Below, in pieces: positions 53,692 to 64,000 of a stretch of DNA of 64,000 bases. The number at the start of each line of letters is the position of its first letter. The first letter of the stretch is position 1. Below the pieces are notes generated by a model. The model did not search any database and had not been told where the DNA came from. It was given only the letters and a program-made list of their open reading frames with translations. The stretch lies in assembly GCA_009692305.1 (NCBI GenBank), contig SHZK01000002.1, positions 248,001 to 312,000 on the forward strand. Direction: 5' to 3'. A program made the position numbers and the translations under genes. The stretch comes from Gammaproteobacteria bacterium (lineage in GTDB: Bacteria > Pseudomonadota > Gammaproteobacteria > Pseudomonadales > Pseudohongiellaceae).

Positions 53692-54864
53692 CTACTTGGT
53701 GTCCACTTTCAGGTCGTGTTTGAAAGGCAGTAATTCGCCTGCCTGCTGTTGGTATTGCAGAATGTGTTGTTGCTCTGCTTCCAGAAAATGTTTTATCGCT
53801 TGCGCGAAACCAGCTGCCTTTATCCAGTGATTGGAGTACGTCAGTATCGGCACGAAGCCGCGCTGAATCTTGTGTTCGCCTTGCGCACCGGAGTCAAAAC
53901 CCTGTAGCCCGTGTTCGATGGCATAGTCCTGTCCCTGGTAGTAACAAGTTTCGAAATGCAGAAACTGGTAATCCTGACTGCTACCCCAGTAGCGTCCATA
54001 CAGAGTAGATTGATTCTTGAAAAATAGAGCTGCCGCTATGTCATTGCCGTCGGCGCGCGCCACGTTCATGAACAATTGCTCTGGCATGTGCCGGGATAAA
54101 TGCTCAAAAAACTCCAGCGTCAGGTACCCTTGCATACCGCGCATCTTGTAGGTGCTTTGGTAGTACATATAGAAGCGACGCCACAGCGCTGCATCGATAT
54201 TCGCCCCTTCGACTCGCGCAAAGGTAACGCCTGCATCGTGTACCCTGCTGCGCTCCCTGCGAATGTTCTTGCGCTTGCGGGAGTTCAGGGTCTCCAGAAA
54301 ATGTTCGAAGTCTCGGTAATCCTTGTTATACCAGTGAAACTGGCAACCAGTGCGACTCATCAGTCCGTGGGACGCGAAAGTGTCGAACTGGTCTTTTACC
54401 GGGAACAAGACGTGCCAGGAAGACGCCTGGATGCGTTGTGCCTGCTCCGCAATCTTGTCGAAAATCAGCTTGCTCACGGCAGCCAGTGTATAGCCCGGTT
54501 TAATGAAGAGCCGACTACCGACGCTGGGAGTAAACGGAACTGCCGTAACGAACTTCGGATAGTATTGAAAGCCATGGCTCTGGTAGGCATTCGCCCACGC
54601 CCAGTCGAAGACATACTCACCATAGGAATTGGTCTTCAGGTAGAGCGGCATTACCGCGACCAGAGTCCTGGCGCCATCCTGCAGCAGGTGTACCGTGACG
54701 TGATGCGGCTGCCAGCCGGTGCCTTTGCTGGTGCACCCGGTAAGTTCAAGCCCCTGCAGAAATTCGTAGCGTGTGAACGGGTTTTCTGTGCCAGACAGTG
54801 CATTCCAGTCTGTGGCACCGATGTTGGCGATGGAGTCTACGAAGCTGAGTTCTAATGTGGCCAT
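53692..54864 (-). CDS. GNAT-like / peptidogalycan biosynthesis (FemAB-like) protein
   Basis: RYEFLQGLELTGCTSKGTGWQPHHV, FLETLNSRKRKNIRRERSRV, GFDSGAQGEHKIQRGFVPILTYSNHWI. Confidence 0.87.
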   Translation of the reverse strand: MATLELSFVDSIANIGATDWNALSGTENPFTRYEFLQGLELTGCTSKGTGWQPHHVTVHLLQDGARTLVAVMPLYLKTNSYGEYVFDWAWANAYQSHGFQYYPKFVTAVPFTPSVGSRLFIKPGYTLAAVSKLIFDKIAEQAQRIQASSWHVLFPVKDQFDTFASHGLMSRTGCQFHWYNKDYRDFEHFLETLNSRKRKNIRRERSRVHDAGVTFARVEGANIDAALWRRFYMYYQSTYKMRGMQGYLTLEFFEHLSRHMPEQLFMNVARADGNDIAAALFFKNQSTLYGRYWGSSQDYQFLHFETCYYQGQDYAIEHGLQGFDSGAQGEHKIQRGFVPILTYSNHWIKAAGFAQAIKHFLEAEQQHILQYQQQAGELLPFKHDLKVDTK

Positions 54865-54931
54865 GGATTCGGATGCAAGCGCCAGACAAATTCAGTAGTA
54901 TCGTGGCGTCTTTTAATTTAACAGGTGCCGG

Positions 54932-55789
54932 GTGGATTCACCTAATCTGATACGACGTATCGCAGACAACATGACGTCTTTGCGCAAGTCCGAAGCAAAA
55001 GTCGCCAGTTATGTGCTTGAGCACGCGAATGATGTGATCAAAATGCGCATCGTTGATCTGGCGGCGAAGACCGGCGTCAGCGAGCCTACTGTTATTCGGT
55101 TTTGTCGTGCCGTTGGTCACGAGGGTTTTCTCGCTTTCAAACTGCAATTGGCTCAACAGGTCAGCCTCGGTGGCGTGTATACTCAGTTTGCCGTGGATGA
55201 CAAGGACACTGTCGAAGATCTGCGCAACAAGGTTTTCGATACCACGGTGGGTTCCCTACTCACGGTGCGCGACGAACTTGACCCTGCGGTACTTGAAATG
55301 GCTATCAAAATTATCAGCAACGCGAAGCGCGTGGAATTCTACGGCTTCGGCGCTTCCGGTTCCGTGGCGGCAGACGCCCAGCACAAGTTCTTCCGCTTAC
55401 AGCTGTCTACCGCTGCTTATACCGATCCTCACATACAACACATGTCGGCAATCTCGCTGGGCAAGAACGATGTGGTGGTGGCAATCTCCCAGTCTGGTGA
55501 GACCAGAGCGTTACTGCAGAGCGTGCGACTGGCGATGGAGGCCGGTGCTACCGTGATCGGTCTGGCACCAAAAGGTACGCCACTGAGTGAGCAGTGCAGT
55601 ATTCCGATCTATGTAAATATGGAAGAAGATCATCAGGCGTTCGCGCCTGTGTCGTCACGCATCGCACATCTGGTGGTTATCGATGTGCTGGCGACTGGTG
55701 TAGCACGCAATCGCAAGCCACTGTTGAAGGAACATCTGAAGCGACTGAACAGAAGCCAGAAGGCATTGCGCACTCCTGGCTCGAACTAG
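54932..55789 (+). CDS. hexR: HexR-type RpiR family transcriptional regulator
   Basis: RKSEAKVASYVLEHANDVIKMRIVDLAAKTGVSEPTVIRFCRAVGHEGFLAFKLQLAQ plus SIS domain (VEFYGFGASGSVAADAQHKFFRL). Confidence 0.88.
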   Translation: MDSPNLIRRIADNMTSLRKSEAKVASYVLEHANDVIKMRIVDLAAKTGVSEPTVIRFCRAVGHEGFLAFKLQLAQQVSLGGVYTQFAVDDKDTVEDLRNKVFDTTVGSLLTVRDELDPAVLEMAIKIISNAKRVEFYGFGASGSVAADAQHKFFRLQLSTAAYTDPHIQHMSAISLGKNDVVVAISQSGETRALLQSVRLAMEAGATVIGLAPKGTPLSEQCSIPIYVNMEEDHQAFAPVSSRIAHLVVIDVLATGVARNRKPLLKEHLKRLNRSQKALRTPGSN

Positions 55790-55795
55790 ACTGCG

Positions 55796-55822
55796 CTGCG
55801 GTTGTTCAGACCGCAGATTTTT
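55796..55822 (+). terminator. Intrinsic terminator after hexR
   Basis: CTGCGGT-tgttcag-ACCGCAG followed by ATTTTT. Confidence 0.75.
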
Positions 55823-55830
55823 CCCAACCC

Positions 55831-57663
55831 CTATTCGACTGTTACAGACTTTGCCAGGTTACGGGGGTGATCGACATCCGTTCCTTTGGTGATCGCGACA
55901 TGATAGGACAAAAGCTGCAGCGGAATGGTGAATACGATTGGATCGAGAATTTCCGGGCAATGGGGCACATTGATGACCTGCACATTTTTGTCGCTCTGCA
56001 GTTTGATACTCTCGTCAGCAAATACATAAAGCCTGCCGCCGCGTGCACTAACTTCTGACAAGTTTGCCTTTAGCTTGCCCAAAAGATCATTGTTGGGCGC
56101 TACGGCAATGACTGGCATGTTAGAGTCCACCAATGCCAGCGGGCCGTGTTTTAACTCTCCTGCTGGATAAGCCTCAGCGTGGATATAGGAAATTTCCTTG
56201 AGCTTCAGCGCACCTTCCTTGGCGATGGGATAGTGAATCCCGCGACCGAGGAACAAACTATGGAATTTGTTGGCAAACTGTTTGGAGGTTTTCTCTATCT
56301 GAGCATCCAGCTTTAGCGTGTTCTCGATCGAGCGCGGTAGTTTGCTCAGATCCCTGACCAGCTTGGCTTCCTGCTCCGGTTTCAAACCATTACGCCGTGC
56401 CAGCACAATGGTCAGGATTAAAAGGACGGCGAGTTGTGTAGTAAACGCCTTGGTTGAGGCGACGCCGATTTCCTGACCGGCCATCGTCAACAGGCAGAAG
56501 TCAGATTCGCGCACCAGCGAACTGGTAGCGACATTGCAAATCGCCAGGCTGCCAATATATTTTTCCTTCTTCGCATAACGCAGTGCCGCCAGGGTGTCAG
56601 CAGTTTCGCCTGATTGCGAGACAGTGACGAACAGGGTATCGGGCTGCACAATGATGTCGCGATAGCGATAGTCACTGGCGATGTCTACCTGACAGGGTAA
56701 GCGTGCAATAGATTCCAGCCAGTACTTTGCCACCATTCCCGCATGGAAACTGGTGCCACATGCCACTATTTGTACGACTCTGGTCTTGTCGAAGATGCCC
56801 TTCGCCTTGATTCCGAATGCTTCTTCCAGCACGCGCGTCGCACTGATGCGACCATCAAGCGTGTCTTTTATTACTTTGGGTTGCTCGAAGATTTCCTTCA
56901 GCATGAAATGCTTGAATTCCCCCTTCTCCGCATCAGCCATGTTGTTGTGCACCAAGGTGACTTTGCGTCTGACCTTTTTGTCACCATGCCAGATTTCATA
57001 GGAATTCAGCGTGACCTTGGCGATGTCACCTTCTTCCAGATACACATAACGGTCAGTCACCTGCCCCAGTGCGAGCGGGTCAGATGCGATGAAATTTTCA
57101 CCGATGCCTATACCAATCACCAGTGGACTGCCGCTGCGAGCGGCAATGATCTGGTCCGGTTGGGCATTGTCAATTACGCAGATACCGTAGGCGCCATGCA
57201 ATAATTTGATGGTGCGCTTTACCGCATCTAACAAGCTTACCTTGCCACCCTTGCGCGCCTGATGAATCAGGTGCGCGATGGTTTCAGTGTCAGTTTCAGT
57301 CTTGAAGGAGTAGCCGGCCTTGATCAGTTTATCGCGCAGGACTTCGTAGTTCTCAATGATGCCGTTGTGCACGACGGCCACGTCATCAGATTTATGCGGG
57401 TGGGCATTGGCTACTGTAGGTTTGCCATGGGTGGCCCAGCGCGTATGAGCGATGCCGAGAGTGCCCTTGGCTTTCGACTTCTTCGCAGCATCAATAAGCT
57501 TCTGTACCTTACCCACTGCCTTTATATGGTTGATCTGGCCATTGGTACGGTTGATCAGTGCCAGGCCTGCGGAATCATATCCGCGGTATTCCAGGCGTTT
57601 CAGCCCTTCCAGCAAGATGCCGGAGACTTCTCGCTCGGCGATTGCGCCTACTATTCCACACAT
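55831..57663 (-). CDS. glmS: Glutamine-fructose-6-phosphate aminotransferase
   Basis: MCGIVGAIAEREVSGILLEGLKRLEYRGYDSAGLAL...PRNLAKSVTVE. Confidence 0.97.
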   Translation of the reverse strand: MCGIVGAIAEREVSGILLEGLKRLEYRGYDSAGLALINRTNGQINHIKAVGKVQKLIDAAKKSKAKGTLGIAHTRWATHGKPTVANAHPHKSDDVAVVHNGIIENYEVLRDKLIKAGYSFKTETDTETIAHLIHQARKGGKVSLLDAVKRTIKLLHGAYGICVIDNAQPDQIIAARSGSPLVIGIGIGENFIASDPLALGQVTDRYVYLEEGDIAKVTLNSYEIWHGDKKVRRKVTLVHNNMADAEKGEFKHFMLKEIFEQPKVIKDTLDGRISATRVLEEAFGIKAKGIFDKTRVVQIVACGTSFHAGMVAKYWLESIARLPCQVDIASDYRYRDIIVQPDTLFVTVSQSGETADTLAALRYAKKEKYIGSLAICNVATSSLVRESDFCLLTMAGQEIGVASTKAFTTQLAVLLILTIVLARRNGLKPEQEAKLVRDLSKLPRSIENTLKLDAQIEKTSKQFANKFHSLFLGRGIHYPIAKEGALKLKEISYIHAEAYPAGELKHGPLALVDSNMPVIAVAPNNDLLGKLKANLSEVSARGGRLYVFADESIKLQSDKNVQVINVPHCPEILDPIVFTIPLQLLSYHVAITKGTDVDHPRNLAKSVTVE

Positions 57664-57746
57664 AATTTAAATCCTGCAGATTTGTTTGGTGCTAGCACTT
57701 TTAAATGCAGTGGCGCACTAATTCCAGACGCGCGCTTAATCAAAAT

Positions 57747-59144
57747 TTATTGGTCTTTTGCCGGTGACTTGACCGGTCGTTTCCAGCCGGCAATGTTGCG
57801 CTGCTTGCCGCGCCCCACTGCCAGAGCATCCGCCGGCACGTCCGTGTTAATGGCTGAGCCCGCTGCGACAAAGGCATTATCGGCCAAAGTAACCGGGGCG
57901 ATTAGCACGCTGTTGGAACCAACGAATACATTCTTGCCAATTGTCGTCTGGTGTTTATTCACACCATCGTAGTTGCAGATGATCGTGCCCGCGCCGATGT
58001 TGACGCCGGCGCCGATTACCGCGTCACCCAAATAGGCAAGATGACTGGCCTTGGCGCCCTTGCCGAGAATCGCATTTTTGGTTTCTACGAAATTCCCTAT
58101 CTTCACCTCATCATGTAGCACGGTGCCGGGTCGAAGCCTTGCATAAGGCCCGATACTGGCGTTACTGCCGATGGTGGCACCATCGATGATGCTGCCGGCG
58201 AGGATGCGGGTGTTATTGCCAATACTGGCATTCTTGATAATGGTATTGGCTTCGACATGTACCCCGTCACCGAGTGACACCGCGCCCTCGAAAATAACAT
58301 TTACATCGATCACCACATCGCTGCCACAGTTTAACTCGCCGCGCACATCTACCCGCGCGGGATCACGCAAGGTCACGCCAGCTTTAAGTAATTCGTTCGC
58401 GGTATTCATCTGGTAGTGTCTCTCCAGGCTGGCGAGCTGAACCTTGTCGTTAACCCCCTGCAACTCCATCAAGTCCATACTTACCAGGGGATTGATATCG
58501 CAGCCGTCATTTCGGGCCATGGCTATGATATCAGTTAAATAGTACTCGTCCTGCTTGTTGTTGTTACTGAGCTTGCCGAGCCAGCCCGCCAGTCGCGCGG
58601 ACGGAATCGCCATGATACCGCTGTTGATTTCCTGAATGGATCTCTGGGCATCGGTCGCGTCTTTTTCTTCCACAATGGCCAGGACCTTGCCCTGCTGGTC
58701 GCGAATGATGCGACCCAGCCCTGCTGGTGTCGGCGTCTGCAGTGTCAGTAATGCTATGGCGTTTTTATTTGCGCGACCTAATAATGCTTGCAGGGTTGCA
58801 GACTTGATGAGCGGCACATCGCCGTAAAGCACCAGCGTAAGATTGTCAGGGGTTGAGGTATTGATTGCGCCAAGTGCCTGCTGCACCGCGTGCCCGGTAC
58901 CTAACTGCTGTTCCTGCAACACCCAATTGCATTGCACTGGCTTCGCTGCTTTTTGAAAATGCTGTTTGATCTGCTCGGCGCCGTAGCCAATTACGCAATG
59001 TATGCTGACCTGCTCGAGCGACAACGCTGCATTTATCGCGTGTGCCAGCATCGCCTTGCCGCCAATCTCATGCAACACTTTCGGCTTGCTCGAATACATT
59101 CGAGTGCCTTTGCCGGCGGCTAAAATGACGGCGTCAACATGCAT
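57747..59144 (-). CDS. glmU: Bifunctional UDP-GlcNAc pyrophosphorylase/GlcN-1-P acetyltransferase
   Basis: VILAAGKGTRMYSSKPKVLHEIGGKAML and left-handed beta-helix repeats. Confidence 0.97.
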   Translation of the reverse strand: MHVDAVILAAGKGTRMYSSKPKVLHEIGGKAMLAHAINAALSLEQVSIHCVIGYGAEQIKQHFQKAAKPVQCNWVLQEQQLGTGHAVQQALGAINTSTPDNLTLVLYGDVPLIKSATLQALLGRANKNAIALLTLQTPTPAGLGRIIRDQQGKVLAIVEEKDATDAQRSIQEINSGIMAIPSARLAGWLGKLSNNNKQDEYYLTDIIAMARNDGCDINPLVSMDLMELQGVNDKVQLASLERHYQMNTANELLKAGVTLRDPARVDVRGELNCGSDVVIDVNVIFEGAVSLGDGVHVEANTIIKNASIGNNTRILAGSIIDGATIGSNASIGPYARLRPGTVLHDEVKIGNFVETKNAILGKGAKASHLAYLGDAVIGAGVNIGAGTIICNYDGVNKHQTTIGKNVFVGSNSVLIAPVTLADNAFVAAGSAINTDVPADALAVGRGKQRNIAGWKRPVKSPAKDQ

Positions 59145-59346
59145 CAGAATACTCTCTCTGCGCATGCGTAAATTTCTGCAATTCGGCGTTGGCTGGATGC
59201 TTTCATTACAAGTAGTAAAAGGATGTGCCCTGACACTTTAACCGCTTGGGGGAGTTCGATTGAATGAAAGAATAGCAATAAAAGGCCAGTGTGAGCTGCC
59301 TTTATTGCCTGGGTCGCTAGCGCGACTTGCGACTAATTTAAAACCT

Positions 59347-59763
59347 CTACGCCTTCTTGATTTGTCGCAAGGCGCGTAACTGTGCGGCGGCCTCTGCCAG
59401 CTGGGCAGCAGCAGCGGAATATTGGAATTCAGCGCCCTGATCCCGCATCGCGATTTCAGCAGCTTCCATGGCTTGTTGTGCAGCAGCTTCATCCACATCG
59501 CTGGCACGCAGGGCGGTATCGGCCAACAAGGTCACTACGCCGCGCTGTACTTCGAGGAAGCCGCCGGAAACATAGAACACTTCCTCCGCGCCGCCATTCT
59601 TGATTAATCTGACCGGGCCCGGGATGAGCGCCGTCAGCAAGGGTGCGTGGCCTGGCGCGATACCCAGATCACCTAATGAGCCGGTCGCCACCACCATTTC
59701 AACGAGACCAGAGAAGATGCTCCGCTCGGCACTTACGATGTCACAATGCATTGTCATGGCCAT
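59347..59763 (-). CDS. atpC: ATP synthase epsilon subunit
   Basis: [44 protein letters not shown]. Confidence 0.96.
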   Translation of the reverse strand: MAMTMHCDIVSAERSIFSGLVEMVVATGSLGDLGIAPGHAPLLTALIPGPVRLIKNGGAEEVFYVSGGFLEVQRGVVTLLADTALRASDVDEAAAQQAMEAAEIAMRDQGAEFQYSAAAAQLAEAAAQLRALRQIKKA

Positions 59764-59883
59764 CTCTGCTTACCTGTCTTTTTACTTGTCTGTATGGCGT
59801 TCTGTTTACTTGAATCTGGCTACCCTGCGCGAATTATTGTGCTGCCTTAATTCGCGCCGGGGTGTTGAATGCAATTTGAATGC

Positions 59884-61299
<1,416 letters not shown>

Positions 61300-61334
61300 C
61301 TATCCAAATTCAATTCGTAATTGATTAAAAATGT

Positions 61335-62195
61335 TTACAGTGCGGCAGCGCCGCCGGCAATTTCCGACAGCTCCTGCGTAATCGAAGCCTGACGTGCCTT
61401 GTTATAAACCAGCTGTAATTCTTCAATAAGGTCGCTGGCGTTATCAGATGCATTCTTCATGGCAATCATCCGCGCCGCTTGTTCACAGGCATTGTTTTCC
61501 ACTACCGCCTGATAAACCTGCGATTCAATGAAACGCAGCAACAAACCATCCAGCAATTCCTTCGCATCAGGCTCGTACAAATAATCCCAGTGATGCTGCA
61601 GGTCTTCGTCCTTGGAAGGCAACAAAGGCAGCAATTGCAATACGACTGGCGTGTGCGTCATTGTGTTGACGAAATCGTTGCTAACAATCATTAGCTGGTC
61701 GAGTTGCTTGTTCTCAAACTTTTCCAGCATCACGCGCACGGCACCGATTACATCGGCAACTTCGGCTGTGTCGCCAATGCCGCGCACTGAGGCGACGACA
61801 TTGCCGCCATAGTTATTGAAAAATGTCGCAGCCCGTCCACCAATCGTGCAAATGTCGATTTCCGCTTTCTTCTCGTGCCATTCCTTCATGGAAACAACAG
61901 TGGCCTTGAATGCGTTTATGTTCAGGCCGCCGCAGAGGCCGCGGTCAGTTGAGACCACGATGTAACCAATGCGCTTGACCGGTCGCACGTCGAAAAACTG
62001 GTGATGATATTCGGGTGTTGAATTGGCGATGTGCCCGATCACGGAACGAATGCGATGGGCATAAGGCTTGCCCAGTTTCATGCGATCCTGTGCCTTACGC
62101 ATTTTGCTCGCCGAGACCATTTCCATAGCCTTGGTAATCTTCTGAGTATTTTTGATACTCGAGATCTTGGTGCGTATTTGTTTGCCGCCGGCCAT
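61335..62195 (-). CDS. atpG: ATP synthase gamma subunit
   Basis: [58 protein letters not shown]. Confidence 0.97.
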   Translation of the reverse strand: MAGGKQIRTKISSIKNTQKITKAMEMVSASKMRKAQDRMKLGKPYAHRIRSVIGHIANSTPEYHHQFFDVRPVKRIGYIVVSTDRGLCGGLNINAFKATVVSMKEWHEKKAEIDICTIGGRAATFFNNYGGNVVASVRGIGDTAEVADVIGAVRVMLEKFENKQLDQLMIVSNDFVNTMTHTPVVLQLLPLLPSKDEDLQHHWDYLYEPDAKELLDGLLLRFIESQVYQAVVENNACEQAARMIAMKNASDNASDLIEELQLVYNKARQASITQELSEIAGGAAAL

Positions 62196-62278
62196 CGAAT
62201 TACCTTACTTTTATACTTTGTTCGTTAAAATCAAATTCCAAAAAGCATCACAGCGTCATGGTCCTCTGTCTTCTGAAC

Positions 62279-63823
62279 CTACCAGCTTTGGGTCGCCTTG
62301 AACTTCACAATTGCCGCTTTGAACTTTGCATCAATATCATCGCTGTAATCGCCGGTGGCATTGATGTGGTCCAACAGTTCCCCATGTTCGCTATGCATGT
62401 AGGACAACAGTGCGGCTTCGAAATCCAGCACCTTCTTCAGCGGTATGTCTTTCAGGTAGCCATTGTTGGCGGCGTAAATAGACACCCCCATCTCGGCGAT
62501 GGACATCGGTGAGTACTGCTTCTGCTTCATCAATTCAGTGACGCGCTGACCGTGTTCCAGTTGTGAACGCGTAGCATCGTCAAGGTCAGAGGCGAAGGCA
62601 GCGAACGCGGCCAATTCACGATATTGCGCCAAGGCGATACGGATACCACCACCCAGCTTCTTGATAATCTTGGTTTGAGCAGCACCACCTACACGGGATA
62701 CCGAGATACCGGGGTTCATCGCCGGGCGTATGCCAGAGTTGAACAAGTCGGTTTCCAGGAAGATCTGGCCGTCGGTGATAGAAATTACGTTGGTCGGGAC
62801 GAAGGCGGAAACGTCACCAGCCTGGGTTTCGATAATTGGCAGCGCGGTCAAAGAACCGGTCTTGCCCTTCACAGCGCCTTTGGTAAATTTCTCTACATAG
62901 TTAACACTTACTCGCGACGCACGCTCCAGAAGACGCGAGTGCAAGTAGAATACGTCCCCTGGATACGCTTCGCGGCCCGGTGGGCGGCGTAGCAGCAGGG
63001 AGATCTGGCGATAGGCCCAGGCTTGCTTGGTCAGGTCGTCATAAATGATCAGGGCGTCTTCGCCACGATCACGGTAATACTCACCCATGCTGCAGCCGGA
63101 ATAAGGTGCAATGAATTGCATAGAGGCCGGGTCGGAGGCGCAGGCGGCGACGACAATGGTGTATGCCATGGCGCCGTGCTCTTCCAGTTTATGTACCACG
63201 TTCGCTACCGAGGAAGCCTTTTGGCCCACGGCCACGTAGATACACTTAACGTTCTTGCCTTTCTGGTTGATGATGGTGTCGATAGCTACCGCGGTCTTGC
63301 CCACTTCGCGGTCTCCGATAATCAGTTCGCGCTGACCACGGCCGATTGGTGTCATGGAGTCGATCGACTTTAGGCCGGTTTGCACGGGCTGTGAAACTGA
63401 CTGACGATCGATAACCCCTGGAGCCACTTTTTCAACCGCATCGGTCATTTTGGTATTGATCGGCCCTTTGCCGTCGATCGGCTTGCCCAGGGCGTCGACG
63501 ACGCGACCTTCCAATTCCGGGCCAACCGGCACTTCGAGAATCCTGCCGGTACAGTGACAAGACTGGCCTTCCCTGAGGCTCAAATAGTCACCAAGTACCA
63601 CGGCGCCAACCGAGTCACGCTCGAGGTTCAGCGCCATTCCGAAGATACCGCCTTCGAACTCGATCATCTCGCCATACATGACAGCAGCAAGACCGTGAAT
63701 GCGGATAATACCGTCAGACACGGAAACAATAGTGCCTTCGTTTTTGGCCTGTGCCGACACATCGAGTTTGTCGATGCGTTGTTTGATGATTTCGCTGATT
63801 TCAGAGGGATTCAGTTGTTGCAT
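62279..63823 (-). CDS. atpA: ATP synthase alpha subunit
   Basis: [56 protein letters not shown]. Confidence 0.98.
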   Translation of the reverse strand: MQQLNPSEISEIIKQRIDKLDVSAQAKNEGTIVSVSDGIIRIHGLAAVMYGEMIEFEGGIFGMALNLERDSVGAVVLGDYLSLREGQSCHCTGRILEVPVGPELEGRVVDALGKPIDGKGPINTKMTDAVEKVAPGVIDRQSVSQPVQTGLKSIDSMTPIGRGQRELIIGDREVGKTAVAIDTIINQKGKNVKCIYVAVGQKASSVANVVHKLEEHGAMAYTIVVAACASDPASMQFIAPYSGCSMGEYYRDRGEDALIIYDDLTKQAWAYRQISLLLRRPPGREAYPGDVFYLHSRLLERASRVSVNYVEKFTKGAVKGKTGSLTALPIIETQAGDVSAFVPTNVISITDGQIFLETDLFNSGIRPAMNPGISVSRVGGAAQTKIIKKLGGGIRIALAQYRELAAFAAFASDLDDATRSQLEHGQRVTELMKQKQYSPMSIAEMGVSIYAANNGYLKDIPLKKVLDFEAALLSYMHSEHGELLDHINATGDYSDDIDAKFKAAIVKFKATQSW

Positions 63824-63849
63824 GCTTATGTCCTTTATTCCTGACCTGT

Positions 63850-64000
63850 TCAGGACTTCATTGATTCTGCTAACTTGGATAGCTTGCCGCGCACGGAGCT
63901 GTCTATTACCGTGTCTCCGGCCCGTATTACCGCGCCGCCAATCAGAGCCTGATTGACCCGCGTTACCATTTTGATGTCGCGCTGCAGACGAGTCTTCAGC
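63850..64000 (-). CDS. atpH: ATP synthase delta subunit (C-terminal part; runs off the window)
   Basis: Reverse strand ends [49 protein letters not shown], directly upstream of atpA. Confidence 0.93.
   Translation of the reverse strand, partial: LKTRLQRDIKMVTRVNQALIGGAVIRAGDTVIDSSVRGKLSKLAESMKS

Overview
This 64 kb window is a mostly housekeeping gammaproteobacterial chromosome segment. Main blocks: mutM/coaD/rsmD, ftsYEX-rpoH, thiSG-trmB, cmoAB, rpmGB-radC-coaBC-algC-argB-slmA-pyrE-rph-yicC-gmk-rpoZ-spoT-ridA-recG-ubiA, gcdH-uvrD, a TRAP transporter set, two PQQ-type dehydrogenases, hexR, glmS, glmU and atpCDGA(H). No rRNA, tRNA, CRISPR array, prophage or complete IS element was seen. The points most worth a second look are: (1) 17284-18258, an IS200/RAYT-like protein whose HUH and tyrosine motifs are both changed and which is fused to a DnaA domain IV-like C-terminus, so it looks like a catalytically dead, possibly domesticated DNA-binding protein; (2) 50610-52004, one reading frame for a multidomain secreted protein interrupted by two in-frame TAG codons with no frameshift; (3) apparent single-nucleotide frameshifts in radC, in a secreted Cys-less DJ-1/PfpI-like gene and in a diguanylate cyclase gene; (4) a polyserine-linker lipoprotein at the window edge (1-683, minus strand) that the ORF track misses; (5) several 12-16 bp tandem repeats at gene ends or inside genes; (6) no dut between coaBC and algC. 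All calls come from reading the sequence and recalled family motifs; no searches were run.
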